Assembly (NCBI GenBank): GCA_002420015.1
Contig: DIHF01000045.1
Location: forward strand, 24,160 to 88,159
DNA length: 64,000 nucleotides
Source: Micavibrio sp. UBA5703
GTDB taxonomy: Bacteria > Pseudomonadota > Alphaproteobacteria > Micavibrionales > Micavibrionaceae
Reading direction: 5' to 3'
Position 1 is the stretch's first letter. The number at the start of each line of letters is the position of its first letter. Below are positions 34,410-44,255 of this stretch, piece after piece. The position numbers and the translations under genes are program-made. The notes below the pieces were generated by a model. That model was given only the letters and a program-made list of their open reading frames with translations, was not told where the DNA came from and did not search any database.

Positions 34410-35207
34410 ATGAGAAAAAACACCTCCTTAAACAGAAAGTTTACCGAGGCTCATGCCTCTCCTCATCTTAAGCAGCTAATACAATGGAAAAAGGAGGGCT
34501 ATACGGATGTTGTTCTGTTTGGTCGGTTCCAACCCCCGCATCTCGGACATATGGCTCTTTTGGAAACGCTGCGTGTATCGGGTTTAAACGTCAATGTGGT
34601 CTTGAATGATAAAACTGATAATGTGCGGGGGGAACGCAACCCTTTTAGTGCTGTTCAGCGGGAAGAAATGATGCGCCTCGCTCTGCCATGGCTACCCCCT
34701 GAAAATATCAGGCATGCGACGGTTTATTTAGGTGGCGGCGGTGATGTTGGAAATGCGGTGCGTCGCTTGACAGGCATCTTCAATACGTTAGCACCGGAAG
34801 GCAAGCTGGTTTTTGCGTATTTTGAAAAAGCAGAGGATCGAAAACAATATCTGGTCGATGGCGAAGTTATCGACGGTGCGCACTATGTAGAGCTGGTCGG
34901 TCAGCCGCGAGGCGCGTTCCCGATTCAGCGCATAACGGAGGAAATGATCGAAGCTGTTTCCGAATATGTACCGATTGATGCCAAAATGTTCCGTGCTGCA
35001 ATTAATCAGCAAGATCAAATTTGTTACAACATGCTTGCCCCTGCGGTGGCCAAGTATGTTTCGGAACAGATATATCTTGCAAACAAGAACAACCGTTTGG
35101 TTGGCGCCAGTCCCGAGAACGACAAATTTACGCCGGATGATCTGAGGCGAAAGCGTGTTTTTCGGCCTGATGCGCCTGCCTCTGCCCCTGCCTTACATGC
35201 GTTATAA
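34410..35207 (+). CDS. HxGH-motif nucleotidyltransferase (NadM/NMNAT-like)
   Basis: The 265-residue protein has the nucleotidyltransferase signature DVVLFGRFQPPHLGHMALLE with HxGH as HLGH. It continues NVVLNDKTDNVRGERNPFSAVQREEMMRLAL, in which RNPFS..QRE.M matches the archaeal NadM/NMN adenylyltransferase pattern. The second ISTxxR-type motif is not evident; instead FPIQRITEEMIEA occurs at residues 170-182. About 80 C-terminal residues have no recognised domain. It may make a dinucleotide cofactor or nucleotidylate a small substrate. It is convergent with a 2H phosphoesterase gene, 14 bp apart. Confidence 0.78.
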   Translation: MRKNTSLNRKFTEAHASPHLKQLIQWKKEGYTDVVLFGRFQPPHLGHMALLETLRVSGLNVNVVLNDKTDNVRGERNPFSAVQREEMMRLALPWLPPENIRHATVYLGGGGDVGNAVRRLTGIFNTLAPEGKLVFAYFEKAEDRKQYLVDGEVIDGAHYVELVGQPRGAFPIQRITEEMIEAVSEYVPIDAKMFRAAINQQDQICYNMLAPAVAKYVSEQIYLANKNNRLVGASPENDKFTPDDLRRKRVFRPDAPASAPALHAL

Positions 35208-35221
35208 GTTATGCGTTCTCC

Positions 35222-35764
35222 TCACCGCAACTCTTCGATAAAAACACCTGGCTCTGTTGACAGGCCCAGCGACAGCCGGGTTTCGATATTTTCCATCTCG
35301 ATCAGATCGCTTTTCGAAGGCGTTTTATCCGGCAATTCAGACAATCTGGCCAGCGTGATATGAGGGCTGTAGGTTTGCGTCGGCGTGAGGCTGTTAATAT
35401 TGAAATCTGCTAAAACCTTTGCGCATTTTAGCTGTAGGTCTATCAGATCTTCCTGAGGTTTGATTTTATACTCCGCAATGAATTTCCCTGCGTTGGTGAG
35501 CGTTCCTGCCCGCAAATTGAACTTCTCAATGGCAACTTTAAATAGTTTGGCATCGAGATTCGACAAGAAGCCATGATATGCGCGCCGGGCCAACTCAACG
35601 TCGGCGGTTTTAAACTGGCAGAGCGTAATGTGCGGCAACCCCTCCGGCCCGAGGATATAGTCATCGTGAACGTCCAGAAAATACTTGCGGGAAATTGCTG
35701 TAATACTTGAAAATAAATTTTGATCCGTTGGCAAAAGCGCTATGTCGTACCGTTGTTGTGTCAT
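35222..35764 (-). CDS. 2H phosphoesterase (2'-5' RNA ligase/cyclic phosphodiesterase-like)
   Basis: The protein carries two HxTL-type catalytic motifs, LPHITLCQF (near residue 45) and SPHITLARL (near residue 137), which define the 2H superfamily. Members hydrolyse 2',3'- or 1'',2''-cyclic phosphates or join RNA 2'-5'. I chose the ATG at 35764 (MTQQRYDIALLPTD) because GAGGA lies just upstream; an ATG seven codons earlier (35785) is possible. It is convergent with the HxGH nucleotidyltransferase. The pairing hints at processing of a cyclic-phosphate nucleotide, but this is inference. Confidence 0.82.
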   Translation of the reverse strand: MTQQRYDIALLPTDQNLFSSITAISRKYFLDVHDDYILGPEGLPHITLCQFKTADVELARRAYHGFLSNLDAKLFKVAIEKFNLRAGTLTNAGKFIAEYKIKPQEDLIDLQLKCAKVLADFNINSLTPTQTYSPHITLARLSELPDKTPSKSDLIEMENIETRLSLGLSTEPGVFIEELR

Positions 35765-35817
35765 ACTTCCTCTTTTAGTTACCATTTTCTTTACTCATCA
35801 TCCCGGACGGTAGAGAT

Positions 35818-35849
35818 GACTCGTTGCGTCCGTAGCGTGCTTTGCGTTT
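35818..35849. repeat. Copy of a 32 bp dispersed motif (GCGTCCG family)
   Basis: The unit GACTCGTTGCGTCCG...GCGTTT matches 43977-44008 at 28 of 32 positions, and its reverse complement resembles 43674-43702. It lies in the gap before guaA, next to a CATCCCGGA...GATGAC remnant. Confidence 0.65.
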
Positions 35850-35891
35850 AAAAAACTCCGCGCCCGCCGCGTCTCCGCGGTTCAAAAACCA

Positions 35892-37484
35892 CTACTCCCA
35901 CTCGATCGTACCCGGTGGTTTGCTTGTCACATCATAGACCACGCGGTTGATGCCGCGCACTTCGTTGATGATGCGCGTACTCACGCGGGATAAAAACTCA
36001 TGAGAAAAAGGATAGCTATCCGCCGTCATGCCGTCGGTTGACGTCACGGCGCGCAGCGCGCAAACGTAATCGTAACTGCGGCTGTCGCCCATCACGCCCA
36101 CGGTTTTGACCGGGAGCAGCACCGCAAACGCCTGCCAGATCGCGTCGTACAGCCCGGCGCTGCGGATTTCCTCAAGATACACCGTATCGGCGCGGCGCAG
36201 GATTTCCAGCTTTTCTTTCGTGATTTCGCCGGGGATGCGGATCGCAAGGCCGGGGCCGGGGAACGGGTGGCGCTTCACAAAGTCCGGATGCATGCCAAGC
36301 TCCACGCCCAGCGCGCGCACCTCATCCTTGAACAGCTCGCGCAGCGGCTCGACCAGTTTGAGGTTCATCTTTTCGGGAAGGCCGCCGACATTGTGGTGCG
36401 ATTTAATGGTGACGCTCGGCCCGCCGGTAAAGCTGACGGATTCGATCACGTCCGGGTAGAGCGTCCCCTGCGCCAAAAACTTCGCATCGCCATCCTTCTT
36501 CGCCAAACGCTCGAACACGTCGATGAATGTCGCGCCGATGATCTTGCGTTTCATTTCGGGGTCCGAAATCCCCTCCAGTGCGCCGAGGAACAGCGCCCCT
36601 GCATCTTCATGGATCAGCGGAATATTGTAATGCTCGCGGAACATCTCCACGACCTGCGCGCTTTCGTTGGCACGCATCAGGCCCGTATCGACGTAAATGC
36701 AGGTAAGCTGGTCGCCGATCGCCTCATGCAGCAAAACGGCGGTAACGGAAGAATCCACGCCGCCCGACAGGCCGCAAATCACCCGGTCTTTGCCCACTTG
36801 CTTGCGGATTTTCTTGATGGTTTCTTCGCGGAAAGCCGCCATCGTCCAGTCGCCCGAGCAGCCGCAGACATTATGCGTGAAATTTTTGAGCAGCGCCGCG
36901 CCGCGCGGCGTGTGCGCGACCTCGGGGTGAAACTGCACGCCGTAGAAATGCCGCGCCTCGTCGGCGATGAAAGCAAAGGGCGCACCCTCCGATTTTCCGA
37001 CGGGCTTAAAGCCCTTGGGGAGTTCCGCGACGTGGTCACCGTGGCTCATCCATACCTGCTCGCGGGAGCCTGTCTCCCACATGCCGTCCAAAAGGCTATT
37101 GCCTTCAACGATGTCGATATAGGCGCGGCCGAATTCGCCGCTGCCGGATTCGCCTTCGACCCTGCCGCCGAGCTGCTGCACCATCACCTGCTGGCCGTAG
37201 CAAATGCCAAAGACCGGCACGCCCATCGTAAAAACGATTTCGGGTGCGCGGGGCGAGTCCTTTGTCGTCACGCTGGCCGGCCCGCCGGACAAAATAATGC
37301 CCCTGGGGTTGAAAGCCCTGATGCGCTCCTCCGGCGCGTGGTTGAACGGCCATATCTCGCAATAAACGCCGGATTCCCGAAGGCGGCGCGCAATAAGCTG
37401 CGTCACCTGCGAGCCGAAATCCAGGATCAGGATATGATCGTGCTTTTGCAATTGTTCGAGATTTGCGTTTTCTGCCTTGGCCAT
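35892..37484 (-). CDS. guaA: GMP synthase (glutamine-hydrolysing)
   Basis: The 530-residue protein has a class I glutaminase ([21 protein letters not shown], nucleophile Cys in [10 protein letters not shown], His-x-Glu in [13 protein letters not shown]), an ATP-pyrophosphatase domain with [13 protein letters not shown], and the C-terminal dimerisation domain ending [11 protein letters not shown]. It converts XMP to GMP. The same strand carries an aminotransferase gene upstream (39 bp). Confidence 0.98.
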   Translation of the reverse strand: MAKAENANLEQLQKHDHILILDFGSQVTQLIARRLRESGVYCEIWPFNHAPEERIRAFNPRGIILSGGPASVTTKDSPRAPEIVFTMGVPVFGICYGQQVMVQQLGGRVEGESGSGEFGRAYIDIVEGNSLLDGMWETGSREQVWMSHGDHVAELPKGFKPVGKSEGAPFAFIADEARHFYGVQFHPEVAHTPRGAALLKNFTHNVCGCSGDWTMAAFREETIKKIRKQVGKDRVICGLSGGVDSSVTAVLLHEAIGDQLTCIYVDTGLMRANESAQVVEMFREHYNIPLIHEDAGALFLGALEGISDPEMKRKIIGATFIDVFERLAKKDGDAKFLAQGTLYPDVIESVSFTGGPSVTIKSHHNVGGLPEKMNLKLVEPLRELFKDEVRALGVELGMHPDFVKRHPFPGPGLAIRIPGEITKEKLEILRRADTVYLEEIRSAGLYDAIWQAFAVLLPVKTVGVMGDSRSYDYVCALRAVTSTDGMTADSYPFSHEFLSRVSTRIINEVRGINRVVYDVTSKPPGTIEWE

Positions 37485-37502
37485 GGGCCTTTATTACACG
37501 GG

Positions 37503-37521
37503 CCTTGCTTCCGGAGCAAGG
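37503..37521 (-). terminator. Hairpin between the aminotransferase gene and guaA
   Basis: CCTTGCT and AGCAAGG pair over a 5 nt loop directly after the aminotransferase stop. There is no T-run, so it may be an mRNA-stabilising or weak terminating hairpin rather than a full terminator. Confidence 0.35.
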
Positions 37522-37523
37522 GG

Positions 37524-38858
37524 CTAGCCCCTTGCGGCCTCCAGAACCCGTTCGTCCTTATGGACCGGGGCCTGCCTGATTTCCTGCAGTCCCGCCACAA
37601 GCGATTTCAGGCCGGGGCCAAAAGCCTCATATTCCTCCCGCTGCGCGATCCGCATCAGAAGGTTGCCGTCTTTTACGCCGTTGGCGACGACGGCAATACC
37701 GTGGTTGTTTGCCAGATATTCGACGACATCGTACCCGTTTTTGAGCACACGCTTTTCGCCGTCGCAACACATGACCGTGCGGCCAAACACCTCATCTCCC
37801 GGAATGGTTACCAGCGAAAGCACGTTGGGCATGCCGGGATAGACCCTCTCGCCGAACGCGCCTTCCAGCGCCTCCCGGTTCAGCACATATTTTTTCCTTA
37901 AGGCATCGTTATGCGCCCACAGCAATTCATCGTGTGTGCCGTCGATCACCTTCGCAAGACTGCGGATGTAAAGTTCGTTGCGGGCGATGCCGAGGCCGCC
38001 GACGCTCAAGCGCCGCGACAAATCCCTGGCATCGCCGAACGTGAACAGGATCGACGTACCGATCGGCGCGGCGCTCAGGAATTTTGAAAAGCTTATAATG
38101 CCCGAAACCACAGTCTTCCACTTTTTATCGAAGACATGCTCCGCGCCGGTCTTCAGGTGTCGGCCCTTTTCGTCTTCTCCCGGCGAACAGGCATAGGAAT
38201 AAGGCATATCGAGAATGACGTGGATATTCGTGCCTTTGGCGCTGTTGATCTGATCCATCGCGGTCATGAATTCCGTCATCTGCGCGGCATCGATTCCCCT
38301 CGAAGTCGGGTTTAGCGGATAGTTGAGCAAAACCGCAACGACATGGGCGGGATTCACAACGTCGAAAACATCGTGTACTGCTGCGGACAAATCCGGATTG
38401 GCATGATCGTATCCGACGACCTTCATTCCCTGATCGGCGGCGATCTCGCTCAATGTTGGCCAGTGCAGATCGGGCATGATAAGGATCGGCTGATAATTTT
38501 TGTTCCTGTGCGGTGCAAGGGCCTTTTCCAAAAGCAGCTTGACCCCGGCACGCCCCAGCCCCTGATAAACGAATGCGTTATCCCTGGTAACGGGAATCCG
38601 GTAAAAACTGTTGATGTAATGCGCCGCGCTTTCGCGCACAAAACGATCGCCGCCGGTTTTGGTATTGTAAAGACCGCCCAGCACGACCGCCGTCTGCTGC
38701 GTCAGAAGATTTTTCAGCTCGCCATCCGGAAGCGGCAGCTCTGCGCCCTGCCCGGCATCGACAACATGCCGACCGTCGGCCCGTATCATATCGACCAGAC
38801 TTGCCGTGCCTTGAGTTGGACCGTCATTGGCCCAGTCTGGTTGCCAGTATTTTTTCAC
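37524..38858 (-). CDS. PLP-dependent aminotransferase class I/II-like protein
   Basis: The 444-residue fold-type I PLP enzyme has a substrate/PLP segment VFVYQGLGRAGVKLLLEKAL, VLLNYPLNPTSRGID (the NPTG-like motif with Asn), VILDMPYSYAC (Asp binding pyridine N and Tyr) and the PLP lysine in SFSKFLSAAPIGTSILF. It starts at GTG 38858 with AGGCGG upstream. The substrate is unknown; the distance from standard AspC or HisC is large. It is divergent from metF, which may hint at amino acid metabolism. Confidence 0.8.
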   Translation of the reverse strand: MKKYWQPDWANDGPTQGTASLVDMIRADGRHVVDAGQGAELPLPDGELKNLLTQQTAVVLGGLYNTKTGGDRFVRESAAHYINSFYRIPVTRDNAFVYQGLGRAGVKLLLEKALAPHRNKNYQPILIMPDLHWPTLSEIAADQGMKVVGYDHANPDLSAAVHDVFDVVNPAHVVAVLLNYPLNPTSRGIDAAQMTEFMTAMDQINSAKGTNIHVILDMPYSYACSPGEDEKGRHLKTGAEHVFDKKWKTVVSGIISFSKFLSAAPIGTSILFTFGDARDLSRRLSVGGLGIARNELYIRSLAKVIDGTHDELLWAHNDALRKKYVLNREALEGAFGERVYPGMPNVLSLVTIPGDEVFGRTVMCCDGEKRVLKNGYDVVEYLANNHGIAVVANGVKDGNLLMRIAQREEYEAFGPGLKSLVAGLQEIRQAPVHKDERVLEAARG

Positions 38859-39022
38859 GAAAACCGCCTAAAGATTTATCATAAGGTAATATTCTGCGCG
38901 CATCACTACTATGGAATAAGCGCTTTTTGCAATTTCCTAATTTGCTGTATTGCAGCAAAACGATATATTTGCCGTTTTTCGCGCTTGTAATCAAGAAATA
39001 AATTAACAATTATAGAAGTACA

Positions 39023-39874
39023 ATGAAATCGACCTTCAGTTTCGAATATTTCCCCCCCAAAACGCCTGAATCCGAGGGGGCCTTCTGGGAGGCCAGCCGC
39101 GAGCTTGCCGCGCTGGGGCCGCGTTATATGACTGTCACCTATGGGGCGGGCGGCTCGACGCGGGATAAAACGCTTGAAATCTGCACCCGGATGGCGGCTG
39201 AAAATCCCTCTATCCCCATCGCCTCGCACCTGACATTCCTCAGCACCACCAAGGCCGATCTTGAAAAATACGTCGATGCGCTGTGGCAAAACGGCGTGCG
39301 TAACATCGTTGCCCTGCGCGGCGACCTGCCCAAGGGCAAGACCTTTGACGACTACAAAGGCGGCGATTATTTCACCTACACCAGCGAGTTTGTGTCCTGG
39401 CTCAAGGCCCGCCACCCCTTCGATATTTCCGTCGGGGCCTACCCCGAAAAGCACCCGGATGCGGCTTCGCTCGATGCCGACATTGAGGCGTTGCGCCTGA
39501 AATGCGAGGCCGGAGCCGACCGCGCCATCACGCAGTTTTTCTTCAACAACGACAGCTATTTTGATTTTGTCGAGCGTTGCAGCGCCAAAGGCATTACCAC
39601 GCCGATTTATCCCGGCCTCGTACCGATCTACGATTTCGCCGGATTGCAGCGCTTTGCCAAAAACTGTCAGGCCCATTTGCCGGACTGGCTGCACGGGAAA
39701 TTCGAAGGGACGCAGGACAAACCCGCCGAGGCCCATAAAATCGCCGAAGACCTTCTCCTTAAACAGGTCGACGATCTCACCGCAAACGGCGTTAAGCACA
39801 TTCATTTCTACACATTGAACAAGGCCGGACTGACCGCCAAAGCCTGCCGCAGCATGGCAAAAGTTTACGCCTGA
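39023..39874 (+). CDS. metF: 5,10-methylenetetrahydrofolate reductase
   Basis: The 283-residue FAD barrel enzyme makes 5-methyl-THF. N-terminal STFSFEYFPPKTPESEGAFW (catalytic Glu in FEYFPPK), YGAGGSTRDKT, ASHLTFLS, NIVALRGDLP, and GADRAITQFFFNNDSYFDFV are typical. With metE downstream it supplies the methyl group for methionine. No S-adenosylmethionine riboswitch was recognised in the 164 bp gap upstream. Confidence 0.96.
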   Translation: MKSTFSFEYFPPKTPESEGAFWEASRELAALGPRYMTVTYGAGGSTRDKTLEICTRMAAENPSIPIASHLTFLSTTKADLEKYVDALWQNGVRNIVALRGDLPKGKTFDDYKGGDYFTYTSEFVSWLKARHPFDISVGAYPEKHPDAASLDADIEALRLKCEAGADRAITQFFFNNDSYFDFVERCSAKGITTPIYPGLVPIYDFAGLQRFAKNCQAHLPDWLHGKFEGTQDKPAEAHKIAEDLLLKQVDDLTANGVKHIHFYTLNKAGLTAKACRSMAKVYA

Positions 39875-39987
39875 TTACTCCCCGTCATCACCTTCGGAAT
39901 CAACCCCAAACAACACCCTTGCATAAATCGCGCCCTGTTTGCTATTAACTATGGAGCAATTATAGAAACGATAGAGGGTATTTCTGC

Positions 39988-41037
39988 GTGCAGGGTTCAC
40001 AACGGCATCTTACTTTTTTCACACTGGGAACCGCGACTTGGGACGATGTTGTTTGCGTCAGCGGCTCCGGTCGTTTTGAAGATGCCAAACTCAATTGCGA
40101 GTTTGAATACGAACAATCGGGCGGCAGCGCCGTCAACACGAGGCTGGCACTTCAGGCAGTTGCCCAAGCATTTGAAACAAGCTCCAACACCTGGCTATGC
40201 ACAAAACTCGGACATTCCGTCCCGCAGAACCGTTTCAAAAACCTGGTGATCGAACAAATCGGCGACCATCATCTCATGGACGCCGCTTTCATGCGCGATG
40301 ATTATGCCGTACCGAAAAATCGTATCATTATCAATCAAAGCGGACGAATGGTCCTACGCGGAAAACAGCAGGTCAACACGCCTTTTGACGAACTCATAAT
40401 AAGAGAAATCATTGAAGCCGTTTCCCAAAGCGATCTTTTGATATTGCACTCCCGCTACCCTCAGCTCACGGAGATTGCTGCCACGACCGCCAAAGACAAG
40501 GGCATCAAGGTCATATTGGATTATTCCGAGAAAGACCAATCATTGGTCGAGCGTCTGGAAAATGTCATTCATCTTTCCGACTATGTTCTTGCACCTCACG
40601 ATGCGCGGCTGCCGGGCATGACCGAAGACAATCCCGATGTCTTGTTCGATCGACTTGTCGGCGATTACGGCAAAACTTTTGTCGCGGTTTCAAACAGCAG
40701 CGAACCGGTTAAAATTTTCTCGGGCGGTCATCGCACGACGATCCAGCCCGATCTTGTCAAAGCCATCGACCTCAACGGCGCCGGAGATGCCAAGGATGCC
40801 GCCTTCGGGTTTTTCATCGCCAAGGGTAACGACCCGCTAGCGGCCTATAAAAAAGCGACAGCCATCGCCACATTTTCCGTACAGCATCCGGGGCGAGAGT
40901 GGATTCCGCATTTGAAGGACTTCGTGCAAACCCACCCCCTATTCGCAGAGGACTTTGCTGCGCAGCCCGGCCGCGACAACCCCGCCGCCTTTTCCGCCGC
41001 CGCCGAAATGCCAGTGTTTGCCCCGCAAAACGGCTAA
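39988..41037 (+). CDS. PfkB-family carbohydrate/nucleoside kinase
   Basis: The 349-residue ribokinase-like protein has the N-terminal glycine pair FEYEQSGGSAVNTRLALQ and the catalytic C-terminal motif AIDLNGAGDAKDAAFGFF, with GAGD and the Asp general base. The start is GTG with AGAGGG upstream. The substrate is not clear. Its place between metF and metE suggests a methionine-cycle role, such as adenosine kinase; this is inference only. Confidence 0.82.
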   Translation: MQGSQRHLTFFTLGTATWDDVVCVSGSGRFEDAKLNCEFEYEQSGGSAVNTRLALQAVAQAFETSSNTWLCTKLGHSVPQNRFKNLVIEQIGDHHLMDAAFMRDDYAVPKNRIIINQSGRMVLRGKQQVNTPFDELIIREIIEAVSQSDLLILHSRYPQLTEIAATTAKDKGIKVILDYSEKDQSLVERLENVIHLSDYVLAPHDARLPGMTEDNPDVLFDRLVGDYGKTFVAVSNSSEPVKIFSGGHRTTIQPDLVKAIDLNGAGDAKDAAFGFFIAKGNDPLAAYKKATAIATFSVQHPGREWIPHLKDFVQTHPLFAEDFAAQPGRDNPAAFSAAAEMPVFAPQNG

Positions 41038-41107
41038 AACCCCTTGCATCTATATTAGCCTTGCGCTCTAATCGCAGCCGAATCTTTCATAAATAAGGAG
41101 ACTGAAT

Positions 41108-43414
41108 ATGGTTCTGGCGACAAATCTTGGCTTTCCGCGCATCGGCGCTAACCGCGAACTGAAAAAGGCGGTCGAAGCCTACTGGAAAGGCAAATCCTCA
41201 CAACAGGAATTGCTCGCCACCGGAAAGGAACTCCGCACCCGCAACTGGAAGCTCCAGCAAAAGGCCGGGATCGACCATATTCCCTCGAACGATTTTTCCT
41301 TTTACGATCAGGTTCTGGACATGATCGCCACGCTCGGCCTCGTGCCGGAGCGTTACAAGTGGAGCGGCGGCAATGTTGACCTCGACACCTATTTCGCCAT
41401 GGCCCGCGGCCGCCAGCAGGGCGGCGTCGACGTGACCGCGATGGAAATGACCAAGTGGTTCGACACCAATTATCACTACATCGTGCCGGAATTTGAAAAG
41501 GGCATGAAGCCGAAACTCTCTTCCACCAAGATTTTCGATCAGTTTGAAGAGGCCAAGGCGCTTGGCATTACGACCCGTCTCGTATTGGTCGGCCCGTGTA
41601 CGTTCGCGTTTCTTGCCAAGAACAAAGGCGACGGCATCGACCAGCATAAACTCTGGGACGGTATTGTTGGCGTTTACGAAGAAATCCTCAAAAAACTTTC
41701 TGCGCAGGGTGCCGAATGGGTGCAGATCGACGAGCCTATGCTGGTCCTTGATCTGGGCGAACAGGCCCGCACCGGCCTGAAGCAATGTTATGCGCGTCTG
41801 GCCAAAGCCGCGCCCGGCCTGAAAATCCTTGTCGCCACTTACTTTGAAGGGCTGCGTGACAACATGCAAACCGCGTTTTCGCTGCCTGTGGCTGGCGTGC
41901 ATATTGATTGTTCCAATCGCGCCCCGCACCAGTACAAGGATGCTGTCTCGATCATCCCCGAAGGCATGGTCCTTTCGCTCGGGCTTGTCGATGGCCGCAA
42001 CATCTGGAAGAACAACATCCACCAGTCCGTCGAGATCGCCGAATTTGTCGAATCGCATATCGGCAAGGACCGCGTCATGATCGCGCCGAGCTGCTCGCTG
42101 CTGCATACGCCTGTGGATCTGGCGCATGAAGACGCGCTCGACCCTGCGATCAAAAAATGGATGGCCTATGCCACCCAAAAGCTGGATGAAATCGCGCTGA
42201 TTAAAAAAGGCGCAGAAAAAGGCCGCGCCGCGATTCAAAAAGAAATCGAAGCCAGCGACGACGTGCAGGAAGACCGCCGCACGTCCAAGCGCATTCACAG
42301 CGATGCCGTGAAAAAGCGCGTGGCTGCGATTACGCCGGACATGAAAAAGCGCAAGTCGCCCTTCGCCCAGCGCCAGAAGATCCAGCGCGCCGCGTTGAAA
42401 CTGCCCGCGTTCCCGACAACCTCCATCGGCTCCTTCCCGCAGACGCAGGAAATCCGCAAGGCCCGCGCCGACTTCAAGGCCGGAACCATTGACAAGGCCG
42501 CCTACAACACCGCGATGGAAAAGGAAATCCGCCACGTCGTGAAATATCAGGAAGATATCGGCATCGACGTCTTCGTTCACGGCGAGCCGGAGCGCAACGA
42601 CATGGTCGAATATTTCGGCGAACAGCTCAGCGGCTTCACCTTCAGCAAGAACGGCTGGGTGCAGTCCTACGGTTCGCGCTGCGTCAAGCCGCCGATCATT
42701 TTCGGCGACGTGTCGCGCCCCGAACCCATGACGGTGGAATGGTCGAAATACGCACAAAGCCAGACCAAAAAGGTCATGAAGGGTATGCTCACCGGCCCAA
42801 TCACCATTTTACAGTGGTCCTTCGTGCGCGACGACCAGCCGCGTTCAGACACCTCGCGCCAGATTGCCCTCGCCATCCGCGACGAAGTGGCCGACCTCGA
42901 AAAGGCCGGGATCAAAATCATCCAGATCGACGAAGCCGCCATCCGCGAGGGGCTGCCCCTGCGCAAGGAAGACTGGAAGCAGTACCTCAAAAACGCCGTC
43001 GAGGATTTCCGCATCACATCGTGCTGCGTGGCCGACACGACGCAGATCCACACGCATATGTGCTACTCGGAATTCAACGACATCATCGGCGCCATCGGCG
43101 ATATGGACGCGGACGTGATCTCGATCGAAACCTCGCGCTCGCACATGGAACTGCTCGATGCGTTCGTGGAATACAAATACCCGAACGAAATCGGCCCCGG
43201 CGTTTACGACATCCACTCGCCCCGCGTGCCGGGAACGGACGAAATGGTCGCGCTGCTGGAAACGGCGGCCAAGGTCATCGATCCGGACCTGCTCTGGGTC
43301 AACCCCGATTGCGGCCTGAAAACCCGCGGCTGGGCGGAGGTCGAGCCTGCGCTTAAAAATATGGTCGAAGCCGCGCAGATCATGCGCCGCAAGGCCAAAA
43401 GCGCCGCCGCTTAA
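41108..43414 (+). CDS. metE: Cobalamin-independent methionine synthase
   Basis: The 768-residue protein has two barrels: N-terminal [20 protein letters not shown] and C-terminal [19 protein letters not shown]. Zinc ligands are in [14 protein letters not shown] (His and Cys) and [12 protein letters not shown] (Cys); the [14 protein letters not shown] folate/homocysteine motif is present. It transfers methyl from methyl-THF to homocysteine. An AAGGAG ribosome site precedes it and a strong terminator follows. Confidence 0.98.
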   Translation: MVLATNLGFPRIGANRELKKAVEAYWKGKSSQQELLATGKELRTRNWKLQQKAGIDHIPSNDFSFYDQVLDMIATLGLVPERYKWSGGNVDLDTYFAMARGRQQGGVDVTAMEMTKWFDTNYHYIVPEFEKGMKPKLSSTKIFDQFEEAKALGITTRLVLVGPCTFAFLAKNKGDGIDQHKLWDGIVGVYEEILKKLSAQGAEWVQIDEPMLVLDLGEQARTGLKQCYARLAKAAPGLKILVATYFEGLRDNMQTAFSLPVAGVHIDCSNRAPHQYKDAVSIIPEGMVLSLGLVDGRNIWKNNIHQSVEIAEFVESHIGKDRVMIAPSCSLLHTPVDLAHEDALDPAIKKWMAYATQKLDEIALIKKGAEKGRAAIQKEIEASDDVQEDRRTSKRIHSDAVKKRVAAITPDMKKRKSPFAQRQKIQRAALKLPAFPTTSIGSFPQTQEIRKARADFKAGTIDKAAYNTAMEKEIRHVVKYQEDIGIDVFVHGEPERNDMVEYFGEQLSGFTFSKNGWVQSYGSRCVKPPIIFGDVSRPEPMTVEWSKYAQSQTKKVMKGMLTGPITILQWSFVRDDQPRSDTSRQIALAIRDEVADLEKAGIKIIQIDEAAIREGLPLRKEDWKQYLKNAVEDFRITSCCVADTTQIHTHMCYSEFNDIIGAIGDMDADVISIETSRSHMELLDAFVEYKYPNEIGPGVYDIHSPRVPGTDEMVALLETAAKVIDPDLLWVNPDCGLKTRGWAEVEPALKNMVEAAQIMRRKAKSAAA

Positions 43415-43439
43415 GCTGTAAAAATTTATCCGATACGAT

Positions 43440-43469
43440 CTTCAGGGCCACAAGGCCCTGAAGTTTTTT
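43440..43469 (+). terminator. Rho-independent terminator of metE
   Basis: CTTCAGGGCC and GGCCCTGAAG form a perfect 10 bp stem with loop ACAA, followed by six Ts, 25 bp after the metE stop. Confidence 0.93.
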
Positions 43470-43488
43470 CATCGTCATAGTGTTTTTC

Positions 43489-43938
43489 ACCACCCGCCTT
43501 CGCGGCTGCGCCGCTTCGGACGGGCAAGCGAAGACACGAAGAATCACACCTTCTGTCATCCTGAAGCGCTCGCGCTGAAGCATCTCTTTCATTTTTGAAC
43601 CACAGCGGCCACAGCGAAAACACAGCGCCGTCATTGCGAGCGACCAGCGGGAGCGAAGCAATCCAGTATTTTTAACGCGACGCACGCAACGGACGCGACG
43701 CCTTGTCTCTTTCGTCATCCCGAACGCGTAGCGGAGGGATCTTAGGCTCAACGAAATTTGGAAAGATTCCTCGGCTTTGCCTCGGAATGACGGGTAAGGG
43801 GCTTCGTGATCTTCGTGTCCTTCGCGGTGAAAAAGGCTGGATTGCTTCGTCGCTGGCGCTCCTCGCAATGACGCGTTGTATTTTCGCTGTGATCGCTGCC
43901 TGCCCGTCCGTAGCGGCGTAGCCGCGAAGGCGGGTGGT
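43489..43938. repeat. Nested palindromic repeat mosaic, 450 bp
   Basis: Outer arms 43489-43526 and 43901-43938 match as inverted repeats at 36 of 38 positions. Second arms, 43610-43666 and 43837-43891, contain GTCATTGCGAG...GAAGCAATCCAG and its complement. The core 43714-43792 has GTCATCCC...GGGATC and GATTCC...GGAATGAC, the same plan as the mini-elements. The gene-free stretch 43415-44255 holds only this block, the metE terminator, the 32 bp motif at 43977 and AT-rich sequence before the SDR gene. Confidence 0.85.
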
Positions 43939-43976
43939 TCAAAAAAGATGATATCCTTCAGGATGACAAAGGAGAG

Positions 43977-44008
43977 GACTCGTCGCGTCCGTTGCGTGCG
44001 TGGCGTTT
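43977..44008. repeat. Copy of the 32 bp dispersed motif (GCGTCCG family)
   Basis: GACTCGTCGCGTCCG...GCGTTT agrees at 28 of 32 positions with 35818-35849. A third, inverted relative lies at 43674-43702 within the mosaic. Confidence 0.65.
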
Positions 44009-44255
44009 GAAAAGGACTTAACCACGGATGGACACAGATAAACGCGGATTCCCTTTTCTGCTTTCCCCGCGCAAGCGGGGGATCTTTCGAAAAACTGCCC
44101 AAGACCCCCTGCTTTCACCCTCCGGGTACAAGCGCAGGGAAGAGGAATTTTCCGGCATATTTAATTTCAGTATTTATATTATGTAAATATCGTTTTCACG
44201 GAACGAACTGATGGATCGGAATATCGATTACAAATCAAAATGATATGGGAGAATA

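Noticed and set aside
36267..37901. A 544-codon frame opposite guaA
   Set aside because: It is antisense to guaA and the end of the aminotransferase gene, with no motif.
38859..39022. Possible SAM riboswitch before metF or metE
   Set aside because: No conserved SAM-I or SAM-II core could be recognised in the gap before metF, and the gap before metE is only 70 bp.
41198..42757. A 519-codon frame opposite metE
   Set aside because: It is fully antisense to metE, whose motifs are complete, so it is a shadow frame.
43380..44102. A 240-codon minus-strand open frame after metE
   Set aside because: It runs through the terminator and the nested repeat block. Its composition is that of repeats, and no family motif is present.
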